Source: Candidatus Saccharimonadia bacterium (GTDB lineage: Bacteria; Patescibacteriota; Saccharimonadia; Saccharimonadales; Saccharimonadaceae). Taken from it: DNA of 32,771 nt. The notes beneath the pieces were generated by a model. The model ran no database searches and was not told where the DNA came from. It saw only the letters and a program-made list of their open reading frames with translations. Location of the stretch: contig JALQVV010000089.1 in the NCBI GenBank assembly GCA_023260255.1, forward strand, positions 1-32,771, read 5' to 3'. Positions 7,875 to 16,154 of the stretch are shown one piece after another. The stretch's first letter is position 1. Each line of letters opens with the position of its first letter. A program made the translations under genes and the position numbers.

Positions 7875-9590
7875 TTAGCTTCTAAATATTTTTGTCAGCA
7901 CATAATCAAACAGATCACCGACCCTTGGCTGCGAAACATAATATGTATTAGTCCCTTTTCGTGCGTCGACTAACACGCGAGGATCATTAGGCGTACGGAA
8001 AAATAAAACCTTGTTTCCCGCATCGTCTCTCACCTTTGTGAGACGTGAAAAGTTTTGTGGCAATGGAAAAGACTTTACATTTTCGCTACATCGCACAATA
8101 AATTTCCTCTCGTTTAACTCTTTGTGTTCGTCTTGGGTCTCAGTAGAGCATAGCGAAGGAGAATAGAATGATTCTTTAACATAGACTTGGCTCTTATCAA
8201 TACTCTTCACTGACTTACCCGCGTCGTCCACATAGCTTGGAAGGTATTCACCAATACCCATCGTCATATTCTGCATGTATTTCTGATCGATTCCTCCCGA
8301 GAATACGTTCGCCCCAAGAAATGTATACTTAAAATTGTGTGTGATTGGACCGAGTAATACTGTAATCACTATAAGTATTATTGATCCGTATGGAAGCAAC
8401 TGCCTCAATCTCCTATTTTTACTCACTAAGCTTGACCATATATAGACACACAACAGGATTAGCATGGGCACGATAAATGTCAGGAGTCGCCATGGGAATT
8501 GAAGAAGGTTAAGAAAACCTAGAAAATCATAGAGCGGCAAAGATATCTCTGTTTGCAAGAAGAAAAATATCGCAAGACATATAATAAGCACAGTGATATA
8601 AAGAGGTGTTTGTTGCTCCATTTTACGTTGATACACAAGATACATAACAGCTATTAAGCCCACTAGTAAAGGGACCCAGACTGTATAGTCTATTTGGAGT
8701 TGCAATTTCGTATAGTCTTGCAGCCAGACAAAATGCGTATCAATAAAGTACCTGTCAAGGGAAACCATCTGATGTTTTGGTAAAAAATTCTCCTCATTTA
8801 TGGAGGCGGGGTTATAGTCGTGAGTATAAATTTTATAGATAGCAAGATAAGGCATCATGATGGCTATGGATATAAGTCCCGCTATCGCCAACCTACGCAA
8901 GGTTTGTTTTTTTGTATCTTGAGGAATACGCGAAAATAAATGAGCGATACCTGCTACACCCAATAATAAAAGACTCGTGAGAGCGATAATATTGTGAGTA
9001 AAGAAGAGAAGTGTCATAAGAGGGATAATCCAATAGGAAAAAACCCTCTGCTTAAGTAGTATCATGCTCCAATACAGTACATATGGTATAAGCATATAAG
9101 CAGCAAACTCAGCCATGGCGGCTCTCACTAGCCAGTCCATGAACGCATAATTACCTAATATAAACAGTAGGGGAGCCGCAACCTGTAAACTAAAATGCCG
9201 TGTCAGTAAGCGTGTACAGAGGTACATCCCCCACCCACCCACCATGAGCCAGATAACTATCGTTAAAGCTATCGACAGCTTCACCGATCCCGATATTAAC
9301 AATATAGTTGCTGCTATGTAGTAAAAAGTCTTGTGATAAAAGAATGTACTCGGTGTTCCATAGCCATTAGCATCTCCTGAATACCATATCGGAAATAGAT
9401 CACCCTGCGCTATGTGTGCGGCGTAAACTTGTGTACGTGTACTAAAAGCTGTAAATTCATGGTTCATCGGCCAGCCGGGCTGCCGGAACACTAGAGACAC
9501 AGCCCCAATACTGGCTACAAGAAAGATGATCGACGCAATAAATACTCTGTTGCGTACATTTCTTCTTATTATCGTCTTCAGCCTATCCAT
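7875..9590 (-). CDS. Large polytopic membrane protein, GT-C-like (6-PTPS-related membrane domain type)
   Basis: 571 residues with an N-terminal membrane anchor (VFIASIIFLVASIGAVSLVF), then an external loop MNHEFTAFSTRTQVYAAHIAQGDLFPIWY, and about ten further hydrophobic segments to about residue 410. A soluble C-terminal part of about 150 residues follows. The early loop with an acidic/His patch, followed by DANGYGTPSTFFYHKTFYY, is typical of the GT-C-like proteins often annotated as 6-pyruvoyl-tetrahydropterin-synthase-related membrane proteins. Such proteins probably use polyprenyl-phosphate sugars on the outer face; no activity can be stated here. It lies 31 nt downstream of the methyltransferase gene and is probably in its operon. 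Confidence 0.65.
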   Translation of the reverse strand: MDRLKTIIRRNVRNRVFIASIIFLVASIGAVSLVFRQPGWPMNHEFTAFSTRTQVYAAHIAQGDLFPIWYSGDANGYGTPSTFFYHKTFYYIAATILLISGSVKLSIALTIVIWLMVGGWGMYLCTRLLTRHFSLQVAAPLLFILGNYAFMDWLVRAAMAEFAAYMLIPYVLYWSMILLKQRVFSYWIIPLMTLLFFTHNIIALTSLLLLGVAGIAHLFSRIPQDTKKQTLRRLAIAGLISIAIMMPYLAIYKIYTHDYNPASINEENFLPKHQMVSLDRYFIDTHFVWLQDYTKLQLQIDYTVWVPLLVGLIAVMYLVYQRKMEQQTPLYITVLIICLAIFFFLQTEISLPLYDFLGFLNLLQFPWRLLTFIVPMLILLCVYIWSSLVSKNRRLRQLLPYGSIILIVITVLLGPITHNFKYTFLGANVFSGGIDQKYMQNMTMGIGEYLPSYVDDAGKSVKSIDKSQVYVKESFYSPSLCSTETQDEHKELNERKFIVRCSENVKSFPLPQNFSRLTKVRDDAGNKVLFFRTPNDPRVLVDARKGTNTYYVSQPRVGDLFDYVLTKIFRS

Positions 9591-9621
9591 AGTCTTCCCA
9601 GCTATAAAACTCGGAATAGGC

Positions 9622-10440
9622 TTACTTATTTGATCTGCGTAATTTTCGTGAAGTGGGATGTGATTTTTTCGCGCGTGATATTTTATTAGTCGTATGAATA
9701 TTTGCTGCCTTTTTTAGAACCGCAACTACAGATGTACCTGCCGGATAACTCATGTATTTATGCCCCTTTGCTTCGAGACGCAACATATTAGTAAAGCTAT
9801 CGTTAATCCACTTTGGTACATTAACGTAAGAAGTCTCCTCTGTCGTCTTACGTCTCAGTGCCTTGTTGAGGTAACGAAAACCAACAACAAGTGGTAAAGA
9901 GAAGACGATCGCGTAAGACACTTTGTCTGACATTAATCCCACATTCATTGCTTTCTTACGAATCGATCCCTTGGTATGTCGGCGAAAATGCATCAATGAA
10001 ACATCATGATCCGTCCACAACCATTCGTATGCGGGCACAGTCAGTACAATCTTACCTCCAGGTTTAAGCACTCGGGCCCACTCCTCAAGCGCTGCCTCAT
10101 CATCTTCAATATGTTCTAGTACGTCAAATGCACCTACTATATCAAACGTTCCTGTTTCATATGGCAATGTTTTACCATCAATCTTATCTGCCTTGTAGCC
10201 ACGTTTTTTCAAATATTTAATAGCGTCGTCTGAAACATCTGCGTTCAAAACATCTCCAAATTTTTCAAGACTTGGTATGGTTCCACCAGTGCCTGCGCCG
10301 ATATTTAAAATTTTCACCTCTTCCGATTTCTTGTCACCGAGAGCAAGTGACATGTATTGTTCGATAATTTCGTATCGCCCTAAATGCCACCAATAGTCGC
10401 GCTCCCTGTCTGCCATTGTCGTATATTCGGTTGTTCTCAT
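9622..10440 (-). CDS. Class I SAM-dependent methyltransferase
   Basis: 272 residues. It has the SAM-binding motif I ILNIGAGTGGTIPSLEKFG, then VLNADVSDDAI, DIVGAFDVLEHIEDDEAALEEWARVLKPGGKIVLTVP (motifs II/III) and YEWLWTDHDVSLMHFRRHTKG. The last segment is typical of methyltransferases found in polysaccharide loci that act on glycan or lipid-linked substrates. The C-terminal about 25 residues are very basic (KISRAKKSHPTSRKLRRSNK), perhaps for membrane or nucleic-acid contact. It starts a minus-strand unit, divergent from the mannosyltransferase gene at 10549, followed by the GT-C-like protein. Confidence 0.8.
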   Translation of the reverse strand: MRTTEYTTMADRERDYWWHLGRYEIIEQYMSLALGDKKSEEVKILNIGAGTGGTIPSLEKFGDVLNADVSDDAIKYLKKRGYKADKIDGKTLPYETGTFDIVGAFDVLEHIEDDEAALEEWARVLKPGGKIVLTVPAYEWLWTDHDVSLMHFRRHTKGSIRKKAMNVGLMSDKVSYAIVFSLPLVVGFRYLNKALRRKTTEETSYVNVPKWINDSFTNMLRLEAKGHKYMSYPAGTSVVAVLKKAANIHTTNKISRAKKSHPTSRKLRRSNK

Positions 10441-10452
10441 GTGTTGTGCTCC

Positions 10453-10481
10453 ATTATGCCATTACTGCACCTTAAAGTGAA
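10453..10481 (-). promoter_or_regulatory. Promoter for the methyltransferase unit
   Basis: On the minus strand TTCACT (-35-like), a 17-nt spacer, then CATAAT (-10-like), ending 12 nt before the ATG at 10440. A GGAG (10449-10452) also lies 8 nt before the ATG. If transcription starts the usual 7 nt after the -10, that GGAG would fall outside the mRNA, so the mode of initiation is ambiguous. Confidence 0.5.
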
Positions 10482-10530
10482 CACTCTTGGTATAAGCCAC
10501 AACACTCTATTCCCATAAATTACGAGATGC

Positions 10531-10539
10531 TGGTATTCT
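10531..10539 (+). promoter_or_regulatory. Extended -10 (TGGTATTCT) of the mannosyltransferase gene
   Basis: TG-n-TATTCT ends 9 nt before the GTG start at 10549, giving at most a two-base leader. No Shine-Dalgarno is visible. Confidence 0.45.
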
Positions 10540-10548
10540 GGTATTACT

Positions 10549-11808
10549 GTGAATAAAGTTGAGGACATATACAAAAGAATTACCAGACGACTACCCGCAG
10601 AACTAGTAGCCGACCTTCCTAAGCTAACTGTGCTTTTTATTATTTGGGTTTGCGTTATTCTAAGTGTCGCTTATTTTGCATCGAATGAGCTTTATGGCAT
10701 TCGCGACTATCAAACAAAAGAGATAGTCGATGGAAATAAACTGCAAAAAGTTGAGCCCCCTGAGATTCTTGAAGGACTTATGCGGTGGGACGGCCCATGG
10801 TATGTTGATATTGCGCTGAATGGCTATCATAAACCCCATCCAACCGATACGCCCGGATTTGAAACTAATAGACAAGTAGCGTTCTTCCCCCTTTACCCCA
10901 CGCTTATACGAGCCGGATTAAAAGTAGGATTAAATCCTGCCGTTGCAGCTATAGGTATAAATATCTTACTAAGTTTTGGGTGTCTTCTATTTATCTATCT
11001 TATTGCACTTGAACAATTAAAGTCGCGCAAGCTTGCACTCCGCACGTCGATTTTATTTCTCTTCCTGCCCGCATCCTTTTTTCTAATTAGTCCATACACT
11101 GAAGCCGTTTTTTGTTTCTTTAGCTTTGGCGCTTTCTATTTTGCCATGAAGCAAAGATGGCTTACGGCAAATATATTTCTAGCATTTTGTACAGCGTCGA
11201 GGTCAGCTGGCCTAATTGTCGCATTATGCATATTCTTATACTATCTTCATAGCCATAACTGGAGGTGGAGAAGCATAGACCGCTCTGTCTTGTTTTTCTT
11301 CATAGCACCTCTCGGTACTATTCTGTACGCGCTTTACCTATGGCACACATTTAATAATCCTTTACTTATGCTAGACGCTCAGAAATATTGGGCACAGAGT
11401 ATCCAGCCCAACATATTACTGACTTTATGGGATAAGACTGTTGATATTGTCGCCGCTATCGCAACTCCTGGATACGACTCTTTTGGAGGTGACTATGGTA
11501 AGGAGTGGATAAATCTCATGACGTGGGGGTCTTTCGTTTCGGCTGGCGTCATTTGCCTGTGGGCATACCTCCGGAAAAATCTGAGCCTTCCTCTTGCGCT
11601 CTACGTTGTCATAAGTCTCATATTTTTCATCAGTAAAGGGAATTTTATCTCTGTTAACCGTTATACTCTTCCCCTTTTTCCTGTGTATTTACTCCTCGTC
11701 TTTTATACGCGCAAAAGTGAGTTCTGGTTCACAATTCTTCTTGCAATATCATCAATCATTATGTGCTTCACGTTAATTCAATTTTCAATTTCCTACTGGG
11801 CCGGCTAA
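10549..11808 (+). CDS. PIG-V-like (GT76-type) membrane mannosyltransferase
   Basis: 419 residues with about nine to ten membrane segments, starting at GTG. After the first segment comes MRWDGPWYVDIALNGYHKP and then RQVAFFPLYPTLIRAG. The RWD...Y..IA..GY and AFFPLYP motifs are hallmarks of the PIG-V family, GT-C enzymes that use a polyprenyl (dolichyl)-phosphate mannose donor. In bacteria they modify surface glycans, lipids or proteins, with catalysis on the outer face. It is divergent from the methyltransferase gene and 81 nt before the surface-protein pair at 11890 and 12421. With ManC nearby, a mannosylated surface product is likely; the acceptor is unknown. Confidence 0.8.
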   Translation: MNKVEDIYKRITRRLPAELVADLPKLTVLFIIWVCVILSVAYFASNELYGIRDYQTKEIVDGNKLQKVEPPEILEGLMRWDGPWYVDIALNGYHKPHPTDTPGFETNRQVAFFPLYPTLIRAGLKVGLNPAVAAIGINILLSFGCLLFIYLIALEQLKSRKLALRTSILFLFLPASFFLISPYTEAVFCFFSFGAFYFAMKQRWLTANIFLAFCTASRSAGLIVALCIFLYYLHSHNWRWRSIDRSVLFFFIAPLGTILYALYLWHTFNNPLLMLDAQKYWAQSIQPNILLTLWDKTVDIVAAIATPGYDSFGGDYGKEWINLMTWGSFVSAGVICLWAYLRKNLSLPLALYVVISLIFFISKGNFISVNRYTLPLFPVYLLLVFYTRKSEFWFTILLAISSIIMCFTLIQFSISYWAG

Positions 11809-11876
11809 CGACCTCTTTAGATATACCCTATTTCATGGTATTCTTGTGTTACGTAGCATAAACACAAACAACTGGA

Positions 11877-11882
11877 TATAAT
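11877..11882 (+). promoter_or_regulatory. -10 element (TATAAT), leaderless start
   Basis: A perfect TATAAT, then TATTAGT (7 nt), then ATG at 11890. No Shine-Dalgarno is present. This is among the clearest leaderless starts in the window. Confidence 0.7.
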
Positions 11883-11889
11883 TATTAGT

Positions 11890-12420
11890 ATGAGAATTGA
11901 ACACAAATCAAAGAAACGTTGGCCATTAGTAATTACTATTGCGACAATTGTTATCATTATTTGTGCTGGTATTGGTGTTTACGCTACTCAAAAATTCAAA
12001 CCCAACGACACAAAAGAAAATACAACAACAAGCTCATCTACGGACACAAATCTCGACCCGCCCACTAACGAGGAGATTCAGACTGGAAAAGATATAAAGG
12101 AGCAGAAGGTTAACCCGAGCACTCCCGTTCAAACTACTGAATCTCTTAACATCACAGCGAACAACACTGATTCGAATATACAGGTTCGTGCAACGATAGC
12201 TTCGAGCATTCAAGATGGCACTTGCACTATAACACTTACCAAAGGATCCTCTACTGTTACGAAGCCAAGTGTTGGCATACAGCCACTTTCCGGCTATTCT
12301 ACCTGTAAGGGCTGGGATATCCCCTTATCTGAATTATCATCCGGTACATGGAACATCGAAATTGTCGCTAAATACCAATCAAAAGTAGCGAGCGGTAAAA
12401 CGGAGGTAACCATTCCTTAA
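11890..12420 (+). CDS. Membrane-anchored extracytoplasmic protein with Ig-like C-terminal domain
   Basis: 176 residues. It has a basic N-terminus and one membrane segment (WPLVITIATIVIIICAGIGVYA), then a Thr/Ser/Asn-rich linker of about 60 residues (KENTTTSSSTDTNLDPP). A C-terminal beta-rich domain of about 90 residues follows, with a Cys pair (GTCTITL ... YSTCKGWDI) and the ending SGTWNIEIVAKYQSKVASGKTEVTI, typical of Ig-like/adhesin-type domains. No enzyme motif is seen. Its stop codon abuts the ATG of the LGFP protein (TAAATG), so both are on one transcript and probably function together at the surface. Confidence 0.7.
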   Translation: MRIEHKSKKRWPLVITIATIVIIICAGIGVYATQKFKPNDTKENTTTSSSTDTNLDPPTNEEIQTGKDIKEQKVNPSTPVQTTESLNITANNTDSNIQVRATIASSIQDGTCTITLTKGSSTVTKPSVGIQPLSGYSTCKGWDIPLSELSSGTWNIEIVAKYQSKVASGKTEVTIP

Positions 12421-14391
12421 ATGAAGACTGTTAAATCTATATTCAGACTCAAGCCTGTATTCATTGTCTTGTCTCTTTTTATAAGCTTGCTGTCTAGTTT
12501 TAGTGCGCATGCCGCCGTTGATGGATGGATTGCTGGAAATATCATGGATGACGGGATCTTTACAAATAGCAGCACTATGACTCCGGGGCAGATTCAAGTT
12601 TTCCTAGAGAGTAAAGTGCCATCATGCGATACTAATGGTCAGCAATTGTCCGAATATGGCGGTCCTGATTTGAACGGAGATGGAAAAGTTCAGCGATGGG
12701 AATGGGGGAAATCAAAATACAATCAGACAACGTTCTATTGTCTGCGCGATGCCTGGGAAAATGGCAGAAATGCATCAAGGATTATATGGGACACCGCTCA
12801 GAAATACTCAATAAACCCTCAGGTGCTTATCGTACTATTACAAAAAGAGCAGGGCCTTATAACAGACACTTGGCCGCTCAGTATTCAGTATAAAACGGCT
12901 ACAGGTTACGGTTGTCCTGACACTGCTCCGTGCGACAGCCAATATTATGGACTTACGAATCAGCTTGACTGGGCGGCAAAGATGTTTAGGGCAATCATGA
13001 ATGATAGTCCTACGTGGTATACCCCTTATGAACTCGGTGATAACTATATTCGCTATAATCCGGATGCATCATGTGGTGGTAGCAATGTAAAAATTCAAAA
13101 TCGCGCCACTCAAGCCCTCTATAACTACACACCATACCAACCAAACCAAGGAGCACTAAATGCTGGCTGGGGCACAGCAAACTGTGGTGCCTACGGCAAC
13201 CGTAACTTCTACCTCTATTTTAATAATTGGTTTGGTGATACGCGCATACAGATACTCGCATCAATCGCCGAGCGATATGCTGAGTTAGGTGGTAGCTCTG
13301 GAGTTCTCGGACCAGTCACCATGAACCGCGTCTGCAACCTACGTAATGGAGGATGCTACCAAGGTTTCCAGAACGGTGGAATCTATTGGTCCTCTGCTTC
13401 AGGAACATTTGAAAGTTATGGAGACCTGCGCCAGCGCTATCTTGAGATGAATACAGAAAATGGTGCCCTCGGCTATCCTACGAGTGCCGTTATCTGTGGA
13501 CTAAAGAGTAGTGGATGCTACCAGAGTTATCAAAACGGCGCTCTGTATTACTCTCCTACTGTGGGACATGCGTACGAAAGCATTAGTAATCTACGAGACC
13601 GCTATTGGTCACTTGGCAGTGAGAATGGGCCCCTCGGCTATCCCTCAACCCCTGTTGTCTGCGGATTACGTAATGGAGGATGCTACCAAGGGTACGAAAA
13701 CGGGGCAATATACAAGTCATCATTAGGTACATATGAAAACTACGGGGCAATACGTCAATACTACTTACAGAACGGAACCGAAAATGGTGGGCTAGGCTAC
13801 CCCATAAGCTCACAAAGCTGTAATACAAGAGATAATGGCTGCTATCAATTCTTTGAAAAGGGTAGTGTTTATCAAACGACCAATACTGGCACCCACTCAA
13901 TTCTTAGTGGCATATCCACGAAATGGAGTCAGTTCAGTAAGGAATGGGGTGTCCTTGGCTTTCCACTATCGGATGAGACCTACGGTGCTAAGAACAATTC
14001 AAGTTACCAGACCTTCCAGGGTGGCACCATCTATTGGACATCACGAGGTGGTATCGTTATATTCAATCAAATTGCTGATAGGTGGCGCGAGCTTGGCTCA
14101 GAATGGGGCATGCTCGATTACCCTATCTCCGACACTATTTGTGGTACAAAAAATAACGGCTGCTACCAACTCTTTAATAACACGAGAACCATATACTGGT
14201 CGCCAGCAACGGGGGCGAAAACAGTGTGGGGTGGTATATATAATGCATGGAGTAAGGTAGGAAAAGAGTGGGGACGGCTTGGTTATCCACTCACTAATGA
14301 GATATATGTAGATGGTGGATCATATCAGGACTTTGAAGGGGGTACTATTCACTGGAATTCAGCTCAAGGAACCACTGTTACCTATAACTAA
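12421..14391 (+). CDS. Secreted LGFP-repeat cell-wall-binding protein with lysozyme-like N-terminal domain
   Basis: 656 residues. A signal peptide (residues 1 to about 31) ends SSFSAHA. Residues about 33-275 form a domain found in actinobacterial proteins often labelled hemagglutinin. It holds an EF-hand-like loop DLNGDGKVQRWE (83-94, all acidic positions met) and NPQVLIVLLQKEQGLIT, where Glu143 sits as in lysozyme/transglycosylase folds. ATGYGCPDTAPCD and RNFYLYFNNWFGD follow. Residues about 291-656 hold seven LGFP-type repeats (GALGYPTS, GPLGYPST, WGVLGFPLS and so on), several with a Cys pair (VCGLRNGGCYQ). LGFP repeats (PF08310) are known from Corynebacteriales surface proteins and are thought to bind the cell envelope. 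Export and wall binding are well supported; hydrolase activity is inference. Confidence 0.88.
   Translation: MKTVKSIFRLKPVFIVLSLFISLLSSFSAHAAVDGWIAGNIMDDGIFTNSSTMTPGQIQVFLESKVPSCDTNGQQLSEYGGPDLNGDGKVQRWEWGKSKYNQTTFYCLRDAWENGRNASRIIWDTAQKYSINPQVLIVLLQKEQGLITDTWPLSIQYKTATGYGCPDTAPCDSQYYGLTNQLDWAAKMFRAIMNDSPTWYTPYELGDNYIRYNPDASCGGSNVKIQNRATQALYNYTPYQPNQGALNAGWGTANCGAYGNRNFYLYFNNWFGDTRIQILASIAERYAELGGSSGVLGPVTMNRVCNLRNGGCYQGFQNGGIYWSSASGTFESYGDLRQRYLEMNTENGALGYPTSAVICGLKSSGCYQSYQNGALYYSPTVGHAYESISNLRDRYWSLGSENGPLGYPSTPVVCGLRNGGCYQGYENGAIYKSSLGTYENYGAIRQYYLQNGTENGGLGYPISSQSCNTRDNGCYQFFEKGSVYQTTNTGTHSILSGISTKWSQFSKEWGVLGFPLSDETYGAKNNSSYQTFQGGTIYWTSRGGIVIFNQIADRWRELGSEWGMLDYPISDTICGTKNNGCYQLFNNTRTIYWSPATGAKTVWGGIYNAWSKVGKEWGRLGYPLTNEIYVDGGSYQDFEGGTIHWNSAQGTTVTYN
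13340..13364 (+). repeat. 25-bp exact direct repeat, copy 1 (LGFP unit 1)
   Basis: The 25-nt string beginning TACGTAATGGAGGATGC recurs exactly at 13667-13691. The copies are 327 nt apart (109 codons, two repeat units), so recombination between them would remove or add two units in frame. Confidence 0.85.
13667..13691 (+). repeat. 25-bp exact direct repeat, copy 2 (LGFP unit 3)
   Basis: Identical to 13340-13364. The protein context is also near-identical (NLRNGGCYQGFQNG and GLRNGGCYQGYENG). Confidence 0.85.
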
Positions 14392-14397
14392 AGGTTG

Positions 14398-14406
14398 TGC
14401 TACAAT
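14398..14406 (+). promoter_or_regulatory. Extended -10 (TGCTACAAT) of the DUF6311-like gene
   Basis: TG-n-TACAAT lies just after the LGFP gene stop and 13 nt before the ATG at 14420, implying a leader of about 6 nt. It supports the start at 14420 rather than 14312, which lies inside the LGFP gene. Confidence 0.5.
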
Positions 14407-14419
14407 AGTCGAGTTAACT

Positions 14420-16153
14420 ATGGCGAAAAGAACCAGTACAGACTCCATCAAACCACTGGTTAATGCCATCCTCTTTTTCTACAAGCTGCCCGTATTTTGT
14501 TTTCTGGTAGGCGCCTTTTTAGGCATTACTCTCTTTATTAGCCTGTTTGGATTGGGCGCATTAAACCCAACGAACATACAATGGATACAAAACATCAACG
14601 GTGATATGAATCAGCATTATATTGGATGGCTGTACTTTCGCGAAACCGCATGGCATTTCCCAAATATTGGCCAGATCGATGAACTCGCCTACCCCACTGG
14701 GATATCTCTTGTCTACATGGATGTCATTCCACTTTTTGCAATAATCTTTAAACTTTTTAGTGGTATACTCCCCGATCAATTTCAATACTTCGGCTTCTTC
14801 ACAGTACTAAGCTTCGCTCTTTTTGGTGGCTATGCTATGCTCATCTCTCGACGTTTCACCAAGAGGACTATCTTAGCATTACTTGGTGGAATGCTTATTA
14901 TCTGCACGCCCATCATTATAGGAAGAGCCTTCGGGCACACCGCACTTACAGCACACTGGCTTATACTTTGTGCATTATATTATGTGATTGTGTTTTATCA
15001 AGAACATAGAACCTCATTTAAGAAGCAGCTCGTAGTATGGACTACCCTCTTATCATTGGCCGTACTTACACATGCATATTTTATACCTATGGTTGGCTCA
15101 ATAATGTTATTCTCAATAATCCTACAACATCGAAGTTATCGTACGAGTATTCTCCTGTTTATTCTTCCCATTACTATCTCCCTAATTATATTTGGGGCTA
15201 TTGGTGGGTTTTCCAAAGGCGTCGTTACTAATGGAGATTCAGGGCTAGGTTTATATGCAACAAACGTTCTTGCGCCGATAATTCCCATGGGATATTCAAA
15301 CTTCCTTGGGTCAATTTTCACTCATGTGCAGTGGGAGGGCCTTGCATACCTTGGGCTTGGCGCACTCTCTTTACTGCCTATAATTTTTTACACTCATCTC
15401 CAGCGCATTAAGGAACAGCGGCCGAGTAAAGTATTTCGAACCCTGTGGTATTGGCTTCGAAATGCTAGAGTAGTGAGCCTATCAGCTCTAGTCTGCATCA
15501 TCGCGATAATTGCTTTCAGTCCATACATTTACATTGGTGATACAGTGCTGATACATATTCAAACGCCGGAGGCAGTCAAGCAGTTATGGGAGACGTTTCG
15601 ATCTACTGGACGATTATTTTGGCCAATCTATTACGCAGCTCTGGCTATTATCATAGCGCGTGTTTTCCGTGAAACGAGACTCTGGAAAACATGGACTGTT
15701 GTTATATTGCTTAGTCCTATTGTTCTCCTTCAGGCGTTTGATATTCTGCGCTCCCCCGCCGTGACTGCGAAAAGTAATGATATACATGCAGCTATCACCA
15801 CACCCCATATAACCAATCACCTTAATTCTCAATTGATTGAGCGAAACTGCAGCAAGGACGAGGTGATCTTACTCGACAACACGATTGAAGCGGGTATAGA
15901 TATGTTTCGCGATCTATCGGACTATATTATCTTTTGTCATCCAAAGCTCACGACTGGTTATTTTGCACGATTCCCTAAAAAAGCAATTATTGACTACGCA
16001 AATGACAAACGTTCAGGTCTAATCAAGGGGACGTTATCTATCCCTAGCTCGTCTCTCTACCTACTAAAGGATAGTCATTTCCTCGAAATGATTAACCATA
16101 ATAAGTACCAATACTCACAGGTAGGTAAGTATTACGTAATCAAAAATAAATAG
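14420..16153 (+). CDS. DUF6311-like polytopic membrane protein (probable GT-C fold)
   Basis: 577 residues with about ten membrane segments. The first external loop has NQHYIGWLYFRETAWHFPNIGQIDELAYPTGISLVYMDVIPLFAIIFKLF, followed by DQFQYFGFFTVLSFALFGGYAML. This GW-FR-W-FP ... P-G-S-Y-D-IPL ... QYFG pattern is what I associate with the DUF6311 family, membrane proteins of polysaccharide loci with a GT-C-like layout. The C-terminal about 120 residues are soluble. The ORF-track start (14312) is inside the upstream gene; the ATG at 14420 follows an extended -10. It ends one base from the convergent GT4 gene. The substrate is unknown. Confidence 0.7.
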   Translation: MAKRTSTDSIKPLVNAILFFYKLPVFCFLVGAFLGITLFISLFGLGALNPTNIQWIQNINGDMNQHYIGWLYFRETAWHFPNIGQIDELAYPTGISLVYMDVIPLFAIIFKLFSGILPDQFQYFGFFTVLSFALFGGYAMLISRRFTKRTILALLGGMLIICTPIIIGRAFGHTALTAHWLILCALYYVIVFYQEHRTSFKKQLVVWTTLLSLAVLTHAYFIPMVGSIMLFSIILQHRSYRTSILLFILPITISLIIFGAIGGFSKGVVTNGDSGLGLYATNVLAPIIPMGYSNFLGSIFTHVQWEGLAYLGLGALSLLPIIFYTHLQRIKEQRPSKVFRTLWYWLRNARVVSLSALVCIIAIIAFSPYIYIGDTVLIHIQTPEAVKQLWETFRSTGRLFWPIYYAALAIIIARVFRETRLWKTWTVVILLSPIVLLQAFDILRSPAVTAKSNDIHAAITTPHITNHLNSQLIERNCSKDEVILLDNTIEAGIDMFRDLSDYIIFCHPKLTTGYFARFPKKAIIDYANDKRSGLIKGTLSIPSSSLYLLKDSHFLEMINHNKYQYSQVGKYYVIKNK

Positions 16154-16154
16154 C

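Larger units (their letters stand above)
13291..14388 (+). repeat. Seven tandem LGFP-type protein repeats
   Basis: Seven units of roughly 50-55 residues, each with a (W/N)G-x-LG-x-P core followed by a CYQ-F/Y-x-NG-x-IY strand. Units 5-7 have Trp before the core (EWGVLGFP, EWGMLDYP, EWGRLGYP). Units 1-4 have different residues there (SGVLGP, NGALGYP, NGPLGYP, NGGLGYP), so the array has two subclasses. Units 5 and 7 lack the Cys pair. Confidence 0.85.

Noticed and set aside
12421-14391. LGFP gene as a CRISPR-like or microsatellite repeat array
   Set aside because: Repeats are protein-level, about 50-55 codons long and divergent in DNA; there are no short palindromic repeats with uniform spacers anywhere in the window.
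14312-14419. Upstream extension of the DUF6311-like gene
   Set aside because: Lies inside the LGFP gene, is not membrane-like, and the ATG at 14420 follows an extended -10.
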